Positions 32,225 through 39,958 of a stretch of DNA of 64,000 bases are shown here, in pieces. The notes under the pieces are model-generated. The model did no database searches and had not been told where the DNA came from. It worked only from the letters and a program-made list of their open reading frames with translations. Both the position numbers and the translations under genes were made by a program. The stretch's first letter is position 1. Each line of letters opens with the position of its first letter. This stretch comes from VRUE01 sp963715625 (GTDB lineage Bacteria; Actinomycetota; Thermoleophilia; Solirubrobacterales; 70-9), in contig OY970260.1 in NCBI GenBank assembly GCA_963715625.1, forward strand, positions 372,001 through 436,000, read 5' to 3'.

Positions 32225-32237
32225 TGGTTGACTTGGA

Positions 32238-32729
32238 TCAGCTGCCCCATTCATCCAAGCCGCCTTCTGCGGCCGTGTCGGGGCAGCCGCCTTTGCCGCC
32301 GGTCGAGCACGGGAAGGTGACCGTGCCACCTGCGTCGTTGACCGCGAACCACTGGGTTCCGAAGCCGTTGACGGTGACCCGGTAGCCGTGAGCGGTCGGT
32401 TTTTCCGCTTCCCCTGGACCGGTGACGGACAACCCGGGAGCGCTCGACAGGATCGGCTCGATCGCCACCAGGGCAGCTTTGTCGGCTCCTTCATAGCTGC
32501 CGTTCTCAGTCGAGTACGTCTCCATCGCGACCTGGGCGGCGTGGACGTACTCCTTGGCCTTCGCGTCGCCGGCCTTTTCCTTCTGATTGAAGAAGGCGGG
32601 CAGGGCGATCGCGGCCAGGATGCCGAGGATCAGCATGGCGGCAAGCAGCTCTATAAGCGTGAAGCCGGCCTCGTCGTCGGCGCCGGTCTCAGCCCGAAGG
32701 CCCTGGATGTCAGTGGGTTTTCTGAGCAT
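32238..32729 (-). CDS. pilA2: Type IV major pilin-like protein, second copy, 163 aa
   Basis: Prepilin with leader MLRKPTDIQGLRAETGADDEAG (shown in parts: MLRKPTDIQG, then ADDEAG) cut before FTLIELLAAMLILGILAAIA. The N-terminal helix is followed by LPAFFNQKEKAGDAKAKEYV, and the C-terminal half has one Cys pair (FPCSTGGKGGCPDT) forming the D-region loop. It is about 65 percent identical by eye to PilA1 upstream. A hairpin separates the two genes, so the second may be made at a lower level. A clear E at +5 is present. Confidence 0.92.
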   Translation of the reverse strand: MLRKPTDIQGLRAETGADDEAGFTLIELLAAMLILGILAAIALPAFFNQKEKAGDAKAKEYVHAAQVAMETYSTENGSYEGADKAALVAIEPILSSAPGLSVTGPGEAEKPTAHGYRVTVNGFGTQWFAVNDAGGTVTFPCSTGGKGGCPDTAAEGGLDEWGS

Positions 32730-32756
32730 GTCTGAAGCGAAAACAGGGCCGAAGAA

Positions 32757-32789
32757 GCCGGAGGGCGGGCTCGAAGCCCGCCCTCCGGC
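32757..32789 (-). terminator. Hairpin between the two pilin genes
   Basis: GCCGGAGGGCGGGCT (32757-32771) and AGCCCGCCCTCCGGC (32775-32789) form a 15 bp stem with a 3-base loop 36 bases past the pilA1 stop. On the transcribed strand it is followed by TTCTTCGGCCCTGTTTT. Partial termination would make pilA1 message more abundant than pilA2. Confidence 0.75.
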
Positions 32790-32824
32790 ACTTCAGGCTT
32801 GGCTAGGCCGAGACGGTCAGAGAC

Positions 32825-33322
32825 TTATTCGCTCCATTCGCCGAGACCGCCTTCGGCGCCGGTGTCGGGGCAGCCACCTTTGCCGCCGGTTTCGCACGGG
32901 AAGGTGAACGTGCCGGCGTTGTTGTTGACCGCAAACCACTGGGTCCCGGAGCCGTTGACGACGACGCGGTAGCCGGTAGCAGTCGGGGCAGATTCCGCGG
33001 CGCCTCCTGAAGCGAGGACTTCCAGACCGGGAGCGCTCGACAGGGTCGGCTCGATTTTTTTGAGTTCCGCAACAGTGGCACCCACGTAGCTGCCGTTGTT
33101 ATCGGTCGAGTACGTCTCAATCGCGACCTGTGCGGAGTGCGCGTACTCCTTGGCCTTGGCGTCGCCGGCCTTTTCCTTCTGGTTGAAGAAGGCGGGCAGC
33201 GCAATCGCCGCCAGGATTCCGAGGATGAGCATGACGACGAGGAGCTCGATCAGCGTGAAGCCGCTCTCGCCGTCGCCGTTGAGCCGGGCGCCTACCTTGG
33301 CCCGGAGATTCTGGAGAAACAT
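32825..33322 (-). CDS. pilA: Type IV major pilin PilA, 165 aa
   Basis: Prepilin with leader ending NGDGESG cut before FTLIELLVVMLILGILAAIA, then LPAFFNQKEKAGDAKAKEYA, a conserved TYSTDNNGSYVGAT region, and a Cys pair in FPCETGGKGGCPDTGAEGGL. Glu at +5 is present. Start ATG is preceded by AGGAGG, which lies in a small CCT/AGG-rich palindrome. Upstream is a GEMM-I riboswitch (33380-33474), so expression is expected to respond to a cyclic dinucleotide. It is the first pilin gene and probably the most highly expressed. Confidence 0.95.
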   Translation of the reverse strand: MFLQNLRAKVGARLNGDGESGFTLIELLVVMLILGILAAIALPAFFNQKEKAGDAKAKEYAHSAQVAIETYSTDNNGSYVGATVAELKKIEPTLSSAPGLEVLASGGAAESAPTATGYRVVVNGSGTQWFAVNNNAGTFTFPCETGGKGGCPDTGAEGGLGEWSE

Positions 33323-33379
33323 CAGGGACCTCCTAGGTTCCTTTCGATTTCGCCAGAGCCCCGTCGCGTCTCAGCCACG

Positions 33380-33474
33380 TGGTGTCTGTTGACCCCGGTG
33401 GTAGCCCGGCCGACTCCAAGGGAGTCCCGCAAGCTTTGCGCCCCCGCCTCGCAGCGAGTTTGCCTTTTGCACCA
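33380..33474 (-). promoter_or_regulatory. GEMM-I (cyclic di-GMP-I type) riboswitch in the pilA leader
   Basis: Read on the transcribed strand, P1 arms TGGTG and CACCA close the element. Inside are GGCAAAC, a stem CTCGCT-GCGA-GGCGGG with a GNRA tetraloop (P2), the conserved GGCGCAAAGC, and a third stem with GGGACTCCCTTGGAGTC and GGGCTACC. This order is the consensus of GEMM-I riboswitches, which bind c-di-GMP, or cGAMP in the Geobacter pilA subtype. It lies 57 bases before the pilA ATG. The tetraloop docking and the conserved core make the class assignment strong; ligand choice is not certain. Confidence 0.88.
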
Positions 33475-33595
33475 GGGCACTGGCAGATTCATCACCCTCC
33501 CCTAATCGTCAGCCCGCACGATCCCTTGATCCCCGAAACTAGGGCTTCATCTCCCCAAAACTCGGGTTCTGAACTCGAATTCCCCGGATAACCGG
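33475..33595 (-). promoter_or_regulatory. pilA promoter region with two direct repeats
   Basis: On the transcribed strand AGTTTTGGGGA (33562-33552) and AGTTTCGGGGA (33540-33530) differ at one base and are spaced 22 bp, two helical turns, consistent with a dimeric activator or repressor of pilA. No ORF is credible here. No clear -35/-10 pair could be assigned. Confidence 0.5.
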
Positions 33596-34810
33596 TCAAC
33601 CTGAATCGGGCGTAGAGACCCTCTCCTCGAAACGTTCGACCAGCTCGAGCAACTCGTCGCACTCCCAGACGCGACCCCACTTGCGCTCGTTGAGCCGGCA
33701 GAGGATGCCAGCATCCTCCAGCTGCCTCATCGCGCCGCCCACCGCAACATGCGACCTGCCGCTGAGCCGCTGAGCCGTCGCGACATCGATCACGGGCTGC
33801 TCGGGCAATGCCGAAACCAGCCGGCTGGCAGAGGAATCGCTACGCGGCCGGCCGAGGCGATCGAGCCAGTTGCCCTGAAGCGCTTCGATCTCCCGGGCAA
33901 GGCCCTCCGCCTCCTCAGCCGCTCGCGCAGCAGCCGTAGCGAAGACCTCGCACCACTCGCCGACCCTGCCTTCCCGGTACTCGGTCAGACCCCCTATATA
34001 GGCCCTGGGAGCGCTGCCGAGCACGAGGCTGATCGGCGGCACATAGCTGGCAATCTCGCCGCGCCGGCGCAGAATCGCGTAGATCAGAGCGCGTCCAGCC
34101 CGGCCATTGCCATCCGCGAATGGATGAATTGTCTCGAACTGCGCATGGGCGATCGCCGCCTGTGCAACCGGCGGAAGGTCATCTCGCTCGATGAAGCGGC
34201 ATAGATCCTCCAGAAGCTCCAAGACATGCTCGGGCGGCGGTGGCACGTAGACGGCGCCAACGGGGTTGTAGTCGTTGCCGCCAATCCAGTTCTGCGCTTT
34301 CCGGATCACCCCCGCGATGCCACGGTCCTCGGTAAAGCGAAGCAGGCGCAGGTGTATGTCGAGGAGATCGGCAACGGCAAATGGCTCGCCCCTTGCGCCG
34401 ATCTCTATCGCTCGGTTCATTGCCTCTACGTTGCCGAGCACCGCCGCAGCCCGGTGATCGCCGCGTCGTTTTGCCTTGTCCTCGTGGGCGGCCCGAGCCA
34501 GGCCCTTCTGTGAGATGACCACTCCCTCGATGCGCGACGAGGCCACGCTCTCGGAGCGAAGCAGGTTCTGCGCGATGGCGCGGAGCGTCGCCACTCGCCT
34601 GGCCGACTGCTCGAGCCGCCCGAGCGCCCTTGCTGCCGCATGGAGAGACGTTCCGGCGTCTCCGTCCAAGAGAAACGAGCGTTCCGAGATCGGAGCCGGA
34701 ACGAAGGCCCGATAGCGCCCCCCGCGGCGGGCCGCCCGTCCATATCCGCCCGGATTCGCCGGCCAGATACGCTGCTCGAAGGCTCCCACCCCAGGCGCCC
34801 GATCACTCAT
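33596..34810 (-). CDS. Fic-domain AMP-transferase with C-terminal winged helix
   Basis: The active-site motif HPFADGNGRAGRALIYA near residue 215 contains the catalytic His and the ATP-binding residues. An inhibitory helix motif SVASSRIEGVV near residue 80 (S/TxxxEG) marks a class II Fic protein, autoinhibited from its own N-terminus. The C-terminal 90 residues (VIDVATAQRLSGRSHVAVGG) form a winged-helix-like domain. Fic proteins AMPylate or otherwise modify target proteins. ATG 34810 follows GGAAGG. The gene lies inside the pilus locus between pilA and pilC, with its own operator-like palindrome upstream. Confidence 0.9.
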   Translation of the reverse strand: MSDRAPGVGAFEQRIWPANPGGYGRAARRGGRYRAFVPAPISERSFLLDGDAGTSLHAAARALGRLEQSARRVATLRAIAQNLLRSESVASSRIEGVVISQKGLARAAHEDKAKRRGDHRAAAVLGNVEAMNRAIEIGARGEPFAVADLLDIHLRLLRFTEDRGIAGVIRKAQNWIGGNDYNPVGAVYVPPPPEHVLELLEDLCRFIERDDLPPVAQAAIAHAQFETIHPFADGNGRAGRALIYAILRRRGEIASYVPPISLVLGSAPRAYIGGLTEYREGRVGEWCEVFATAAARAAEEAEGLAREIEALQGNWLDRLGRPRSDSSASRLVSALPEQPVIDVATAQRLSGRSHVAVGGAMRQLEDAGILCRLNERKWGRVWECDELLELVERFEERVSTPDSG

Positions 34811-34839
34811 CGCGATCCTTCCAGAGGAATTCAGCTTTG

Positions 34840-34860
34840 TAAGGTTACGCGTTAACCTAA
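34840..34860. promoter_or_regulatory. Palindrome upstream of the Fic gene
   Basis: TAAGGTTACGCGTTAACCTAA has inverted AGGTTA/TAACCT arms and lies 30 bases before the ATG in AT-rich sequence, so it is likely an operator, perhaps for the Fic protein's own winged helix. A further CCTTAC half-site follows at about 34883. Confidence 0.5.
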
Positions 34861-34901
34861 CAAAATTCCGAGAAAATTCCAACCTTACGGCTGGCGCCGG
34901 C

Positions 34902-36146
34902 TCAGCGGATCTTGTCGTAGAGGGCGAAGATCGGCAGGTACATCGCGATCACGATGAAGCCGACGACGCCGCCGACGAAGATGATCATCAGCGGCTCGAT
35001 CAGGGCGGTGAGGCCCTTGATCCTGGCGTCGACCTCGGCCTCGTAGAAGTCGGCGACCTTGGCGAGCATGTGCTCCAGCTGCCCGGTTTCCTCGCCGACC
35101 GCGACCATGTGGCTGACCATCGGCGGAAAGATCGGGGTCGCTTCAATCGGGCCGGCGAGGGAGCCGCCGCGCTTGACCGAGTCGTAGACCTCCTCCATCG
35201 CCTGCTCGAGCACCACGTTGCCCGCCGTGTCCCCGGTCAGCTGGATCGCCTGAAGCATCGGCACGCCGGCCGATACCGAGCCGGAGAAGGTGCGCGACCA
35301 GCGGGCCAGGGCGATTTTCTGGATCACGTCGCCGATCTTGAAGGGGAGGCGGAGGATGAAGCGGTCCCAGGCTTCCTTGCCGCTCTCGGTGCGCTTCCAG
35401 CGGAAGAAGAGGATGGCGGCGGCGATCATGGCCGGGAAGGTGATGAACCAGTAGCCGGTGACCGCGTCGGAGGCCATCACGCAGATCTGCGTCGGCAGCG
35501 GCAGGGAGGATGCTTCGCCGGGGTTTTCTTCGCCGATCTCTTCGAAGATGCCGACGAATACCGGGATCACGAAGGTGACCACGGCGAGCAGGACGACGGC
35601 GGCGAAGCCGAAGACCAGGATCGGGTACATCATCGCCGACTTGACCTGGCGCCGCAGGGCGTCGGCCTTCTCGACCTGGAAGGCGATCCGGTCGAGCGAG
35701 TCCTCCAGGCGCCCGGATTCCTCGCCGGCCCGGACCATCGCCAGGAAGAGCTTGTCGAAGACCTCGGGGTGGCGCGCCATCGCCTGCTCGAGCGTGCTGC
35801 CGGCCTCGACGTCCGCCCGCACGCCGGCGACGGCGTCGCGGATCCGTTCGTCCTGGCACTGCTCCTCGAGCGTGTGCAGGGTGCGCAGCATCGGCATCCC
35901 CGAGGCGACGAGCGTCGCGAACTGGCGCGAGAAGACGGCGAGCTCGCGCTGGTCGACCCGCTTCCAGTTGCGCCAGATGTTCTCGAGCTTGAACGGCTCG
36001 CTCTTCTCGGTGACGTCGAGGACGATCAGGCCACGCTGGCGCAACTGCTCGCCGACCTGGGCCTTCGACTCGGCCTCGATCTCGCCCGCCGTGGCGGCAC
36101 CCCCCACGTCCATCGCCCGGAAGGCGAATGTGGTCGCTCCCGCCAC
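34902..36146 (-). CDS. pilC: Type IV pilus inner-membrane platform protein PilC (GspF family)
   Basis: A 414-residue protein with two GspF domains. The first begins LAVFSRQFATLVASGMPMLR near residue 75 and the second RWSRTFSGSVSAGVPMLQAI near 275. Three membrane segments are near 170-195 (YPILVFGFAAVVLLAVVTFV), 220-240 and 385-405 (IIFVGGVVGFIVIAMYLPIF). PilC couples the PilB and PilT motors to the pilus. It is three bases downstream of pilT. Confidence 0.95.
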   Translation of the reverse strand: MAGATTFAFRAMDVGGAATAGEIEAESKAQVGEQLRQRGLIVLDVTEKSEPFKLENIWRNWKRVDQRELAVFSRQFATLVASGMPMLRTLHTLEEQCQDERIRDAVAGVRADVEAGSTLEQAMARHPEVFDKLFLAMVRAGEESGRLEDSLDRIAFQVEKADALRRQVKSAMMYPILVFGFAAVVLLAVVTFVIPVFVGIFEEIGEENPGEASSLPLPTQICVMASDAVTGYWFITFPAMIAAAILFFRWKRTESGKEAWDRFILRLPFKIGDVIQKIALARWSRTFSGSVSAGVPMLQAIQLTGDTAGNVVLEQAMEEVYDSVKRGGSLAGPIEATPIFPPMVSHMVAVGEETGQLEHMLAKVADFYEAEVDARIKGLTALIEPLMIIFVGGVVGFIVIAMYLPIFALYDKIR

Positions 36147-36149
36147 CGC

Positions 36150-37322
36150 TTAGGCCCCCTGGGTGTAGGCGGGCGGCGGGCTCGACGTCGCCGGCGGGGC
36201 CGGGGGAGCCGGGGCCTGCGCCACGCCGTTTCCCGCCAGCGCCGCCGGTACCGGCATCTCGCCTCCCAGCAGCCGTTTCAGCTCCTCTGGGACCGAGGCG
36301 CGCTGCTCGGCCAGCGAGCGGGTGATCTTCCCCGCCCGCACCAGGCGCGCCAGGTCGGCGTCCATCGTCTGCATCCCGACCGCGCCCGAAGTCTGCACCG
36401 CGGCGTAGATCTGGTGGGTCTTGCCCTCGCGGATCAGGTTGCGGATCGCCGGCGTCGGCACCAGCACCTCGCAGGCGACGACCCGGCCCCTGCCGTCGGC
36501 GGTCGGCAGCAGCTGCTGGGTGACGATCCCCTGCAGGGCGATCGAGAGCTGGGTGCGCACCTGGCCCTGCTGCTGGGGCGGGAAGACGTCGATGATGCGG
36601 TCGACCGTCTGTGCGGTCGACTGCGTGTGCAGGGTGGCGAAGACGAGGTGGCCGGTCTCGGCCGCGGTCAGCGCGGTGGAGATCGTCTCCAGGTCGCGCA
36701 TCTCGCCGACCAGGATCACGTCGGGGTCCTCTCGCAGGGCGGCGCGCAGGCCGAGGGCGAAGTCCTCGGCGTCGGAGCCGACCTCGCGCTGGTTGACGAT
36801 CGAGCGCTTGTGCCGGTGCAGGAACTCGATCGGGTCCTCGATCGTGAGGATGTGGTCCTGGCGCTCGGAGTTGATCACGTCGATCATCGAGGCCAGGGTC
36901 GTGCTCTTGCCCGAGCCGGTCGGGCCGGTGACGAGGACGAAGCCGCGCGGTTTGGCGGCGAGGTCGCGCAGCACCTGCGGCACGCCGAGCGAGTCGAGCG
37001 CCGGGATCTCCTGCGGGACGAGGCGGAAGGCGGCGCTGACCGCGCCGCGCTGGAAGAAGCAGTTGACGCGGAAGCGGGCGACGCCGGGGATCGCGTAGGC
37101 GAAGTCGAGCTGCTTGTGGTTCTCGAAGCGCTTGCGCTGGTCCTCGTTGAGGATGCTGAAGACGACCTCGCGGGTCTCCTGGCTGGAGAGCACCGGGAAG
37201 CCCTCCATCGGCACGATCTTGCCCTTGTCGCGGATCGCCGGCGGAAAGCCCGGGGTCAGGTGCACGTCGGAGGCCCTGACCTCGACCATGTGGCCGAGCA
37301 CCTCGGAGAAGTCGAAGTCCAT
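36150..37322 (-). CDS. pilT: Type IV pilus retraction ATPase PilT
   Basis: A hexameric ATPase of 390 residues: N-terminal PAS-like domain with ASDVHLTPGFPPAIRDKGKI, Walker A VTGPTGSGKSTTLASMIDVI near 130, Asp box ILTIEDPIEFLH, the Walker B VILVGEMRDLETISTALTAA near 205, the His box FATLHTQSTAQTVDRII, and the AIRNLIRE retraction motif near 295. The C-terminus has a Pro/Ala-rich tail of about 35 residues (APAPPAPPATSSPPPAYTQ) not usual for PilT. It is between pilB and pilC. Confidence 0.94.
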   Translation of the reverse strand: MDFDFSEVLGHMVEVRASDVHLTPGFPPAIRDKGKIVPMEGFPVLSSQETREVVFSILNEDQRKRFENHKQLDFAYAIPGVARFRVNCFFQRGAVSAAFRLVPQEIPALDSLGVPQVLRDLAAKPRGFVLVTGPTGSGKSTTLASMIDVINSERQDHILTIEDPIEFLHRHKRSIVNQREVGSDAEDFALGLRAALREDPDVILVGEMRDLETISTALTAAETGHLVFATLHTQSTAQTVDRIIDVFPPQQQGQVRTQLSIALQGIVTQQLLPTADGRGRVVACEVLVPTPAIRNLIREGKTHQIYAAVQTSGAVGMQTMDADLARLVRAGKITRSLAEQRASVPEELKRLLGGEMPVPAALAGNGVAQAPAPPAPPATSSPPPAYTQGA

Positions 37323-37363
37323 GGGCCTTAGATCGTCTCCCGGTCCCGAATCCTTGAGAACTG

Positions 37364-37418
37364 CCCGCCGGCGGGCCTCAAAGGAGACATATAGGCGTAT
37401 CTCAGGCCCGTCGGCGGG
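37364..37418. repeat. Degenerate copy of palindrome family 2 between pilB and pilT
   Basis: Imperfect inverted repeat (CCCGCCGGCGGGCCT against GGCCCGTCGGCGGGG) with an ATAGGCGTAT-containing centre like the perfect copy at 21048-21094 (both have ATAGGCGTAT and CAGGCCC). It lies within the pilus transcript after pilB and before pilT. Confidence 0.6.
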
Positions 37419-37421
37419 GAA

Positions 37422-39218
37422 TCAGGCGGTGACACGGATGATCTCCTCGAGGCTGGTGAGGCCGCTGCGAACCTTGTCGAGGCCGTCCTCGCGCAGGGTC
37501 AGCATGCCCTCCTCGCGGGCGGCGGCGGCGATCTCGGCCTCGGGCTCCTGGGCGACGACCATCTCCTTGATCCGGTCGCTCATCACCATCACCGAGTAGA
37601 TCCCGACCCGGCCCTTGTAGCCGCTCTGGCTGCATCGCGGGCAGCCGACCGGCTCGTAGGCCTCGACGTCGCCGCCGACCCGGATCTCGGCATCGGCGAG
37701 CGCCTGCGGCGGCACGACCGTGCGCTTCTTGCAGTGGGTGCAGAGCTTTCGCGCCAGTCGCTGCGCGACGACGCAGTCCACGGCGGAGGCGGTGAGGAAG
37801 GCCTCGATCCCCATCTTGGTCAGGCGGGCGATCGCGCCCGGGGCGTCGTTGGTGTGCAGCGTGGTCAGCATCATGTGGCCGGTCAGCGCCGCCTCGATCG
37901 CGATCCGGGCGGTCTCCCCGTCGCGGATCTCACCGACCATGACGATGTCGGGGTCGGCGCGCAGGATCGAGCGCAGCCCGGTGGCGAAGTCGAGCCCGGC
38001 CTTGCGGTTGACGTTGATCTGGTTGATCCCGGCGATGCGGTACTCGACCGGGTCCTCGATCGTGATGATGTTCTTCTCGACCTCGTTGAGGTCCTGCAGC
38101 GCCGCGTAGAGGGTCGTCGACTTGCCCGAGCCGGTCGGGCCGGTGACGAGGACCGCGCCGTAGGCCTGGTGGAAGGAGCCCTCGAAGCGCTCGCGCGCGC
38201 TGCCGCCCATGCCGAGCTCGTCCAGGGAGCGCTGGGCGTTGTCCTTGTCGAGGATGCGGATCGTCGCCCCCTCGCCGCGCTGCGTCGGCAGGGTCGTGAT
38301 GCGCAGGTCGACGCGGCGGTCCTCGACCGTTACCCCGACCCGGCCGTCCTGCGGCACGCGCTTCTCGGCGATGTTGAGGTCGCTCATGATCTTGATCCGG
38401 GAGACCACGGCGTTGACCATCCGCTTCGGCACGTGAGCGGCCTCGCGCAGGACGCCGTCGACCCGGAAGCGGACCCGCATCTCGCCCTCGCCCGGCTCGA
38501 AGTGCACGTCGGAGGCGCCCTCCCCCACCGCCTGGCCGAGGATGCTGTAGACGAGCTTGATCACCGGCGCGTCCTCGGCGCCGACCTCCATCTCGCTCAC
38601 TTCGGCGAGCTCGGCCTCGGCTTCGGCATCGCCTTCGGAGACCGCCTCGCTGACCGCGCTCTGCAGGGTGTTGAGGCGGCCGATCAGCGCTTCGATGTCT
38701 TCCTCGGGGGCGACCGCGACGCGGCAGTCGAGCCCGGTGGCGATCTGGACGTCGTTGACGGCGAGCACGTTGGTCGGGTTCGCCATCGCGACGATCAGCG
38801 TCCGCTTGTCGACGAAGCCGACCGGCAGCGCGTGGTAGCGACGCGCGGTGTTGACCGTGATCAGGTTGGCGGCCGCCATGTCGACCTGGAAGGTCGCGAG
38901 ATCGATGTGGTCGAGGCCGTAGCGCTCGGCGACCGCGCGCGAGAGCTCATCGGCGTCGATCGCCCCCTGCTCGAGCAGCAGCCGCTCGGGCGGCTGCCCG
39001 GCCGTACGCGCCTCTTCGATCGCCTGCCGGGCCCGCTCTTCGGGGACGAAGCCGAGGTCGACGAGGACGTCGGTGACGAAGCCGCTGGAGCGGCCGCGGG
39101 CGAGCGGCGGAGTCAGGCCCGGCGTGCCGCCGGGCTCGGGCTCGAGAGCCGGTGCGGTCGAGTCGCCGGATTCGGGGACAGGCCGCAGGTGGCTGGGAAA
39201 GTCCTGCGAGTCGCTCAT
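37422..39218 (-). CDS. pilB: Type IV pilus extension ATPase PilB (GspE family)
   Basis: A 598-residue ATPase. The MshEN domain at about 60-190 (LVDLGFVPEERARQAIEEAR) is the type that binds c-di-GMP in several PilB/MshE proteins. The core has Walker A VTGPTGSGKSTTLYAALQDL near 340, the Asp box IITIEDPVEYR, Walker B DIVMVGEIRDGETARIAIEA, His box TTLHTNDAPGAIARLTKMG, and a zinc-binding CTHC...CPRC module near 490-525. Extension of the pilus is its role. The disordered first 50 residues are Pro-rich. Confidence 0.95.
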   Translation of the reverse strand: MSDSQDFPSHLRPVPESGDSTAPALEPEPGGTPGLTPPLARGRSSGFVTDVLVDLGFVPEERARQAIEEARTAGQPPERLLLEQGAIDADELSRAVAERYGLDHIDLATFQVDMAAANLITVNTARRYHALPVGFVDKRTLIVAMANPTNVLAVNDVQIATGLDCRVAVAPEEDIEALIGRLNTLQSAVSEAVSEGDAEAEAELAEVSEMEVGAEDAPVIKLVYSILGQAVGEGASDVHFEPGEGEMRVRFRVDGVLREAAHVPKRMVNAVVSRIKIMSDLNIAEKRVPQDGRVGVTVEDRRVDLRITTLPTQRGEGATIRILDKDNAQRSLDELGMGGSARERFEGSFHQAYGAVLVTGPTGSGKSTTLYAALQDLNEVEKNIITIEDPVEYRIAGINQINVNRKAGLDFATGLRSILRADPDIVMVGEIRDGETARIAIEAALTGHMMLTTLHTNDAPGAIARLTKMGIEAFLTASAVDCVVAQRLARKLCTHCKKRTVVPPQALADAEIRVGGDVEAYEPVGCPRCSQSGYKGRVGIYSVMVMSDRIKEMVVAQEPEAEIAAAAREEGMLTLREDGLDKVRSGLTSLEEIIRVTA

Positions 39219-39228
39219 CTCACAGGCC

Positions 39229-39882
39229 TCAGGGGTGGTAGTCGATAGTCGGGCCGTCGTAGCCGGCGTCGATCGCAGCCTGGCGGATGCTCTCGGCGCT
39301 CTGAAAGCCGTAGCTGACCGAGGCAGTCGGCACCGAGCGGTTCAGGTGCTTGGGGGTGACGACGACCAGCGCCGGCACCCGGTCGACCCCGAGACCCTCG
39401 GTGATCGCCGCGTAGCGCGAGATCCGGTGGGCCGGGACGACGAAGAGGGCCACATCGCCGAAGCCGGCGAGGCCAAGAGCGGCGCGCTTGACGAGATCGT
39501 CGTCGATGCCGGCGTCGCTGACGAAGAGAAGGACGAGGGTCCTGTTCGCCTCCCAGGCGTCGAGCACGGGCTGCGGCAGGCGCGGGGCGGAGCTCCCCGC
39601 CCCGGCTACCTGGGCGAGGGCGCCGGCGGCGCCCCGCGGCGCGGCAGCTTCGGTCGCCGCTTCGACCGCGCCTTCAACCGCTTCGCCCGGCGTCGATCCG
39701 GTCGCCGTGCCGGTGGCGGTGGTGCCGGCGACGCTGACCGTCGCCGTAGCTTCACCGCCCGAGGCCGATTCTTCCCCGCCACCGCCGCCGGTCGAGGAGA
39801 TGAAGAAGAAGACCCCGCCGAGCAGCAAGACGCCGATCACGGCGGCCTGGACGAGCGGGTTGTCGTTGAGCTTGTCCCTCAT
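39229..39882 (-). CDS. Membrane-anchored thioredoxin-fold-like protein, 217 aa
   Basis: One membrane segment near residues 11-30 (QAAVIGVLLLGGVFFFISST), a Gly/Thr/Ala-rich linker, and a C-terminal domain with a thioredoxin-like beta pattern: RTLVLLFVSDAGIDDDLVK, DVALFVVPAHRI, and VDRVPALVVVTPKHLN with the cis-Pro typical of the fold. The CxxC active site is absent, so it is not a normal disulphide enzyme. It is between pilX and pilB. It may be a scaffold or sensor of the pilus machine. Confidence 0.6.
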   Translation of the reverse strand: MRDKLNDNPLVQAAVIGVLLLGGVFFFISSTGGGGGEESASGGEATATVSVAGTTATGTATGSTPGEAVEGAVEAATEAAAPRGAAGALAQVAGAGSSAPRLPQPVLDAWEANRTLVLLFVSDAGIDDDLVKRAALGLAGFGDVALFVVPAHRISRYAAITEGLGVDRVPALVVVTPKHLNRSVPTASVSYGFQSAESIRQAAIDAGYDGPTIDYHP

Positions 39883-39958
39883 ACGTTTGCTTATCTAGCT
39901 CGGCATCAAGAGCCGAGAGCTTGAATCGTGGCCGCGCGCGACGCGCGAGGCGAGAGTC

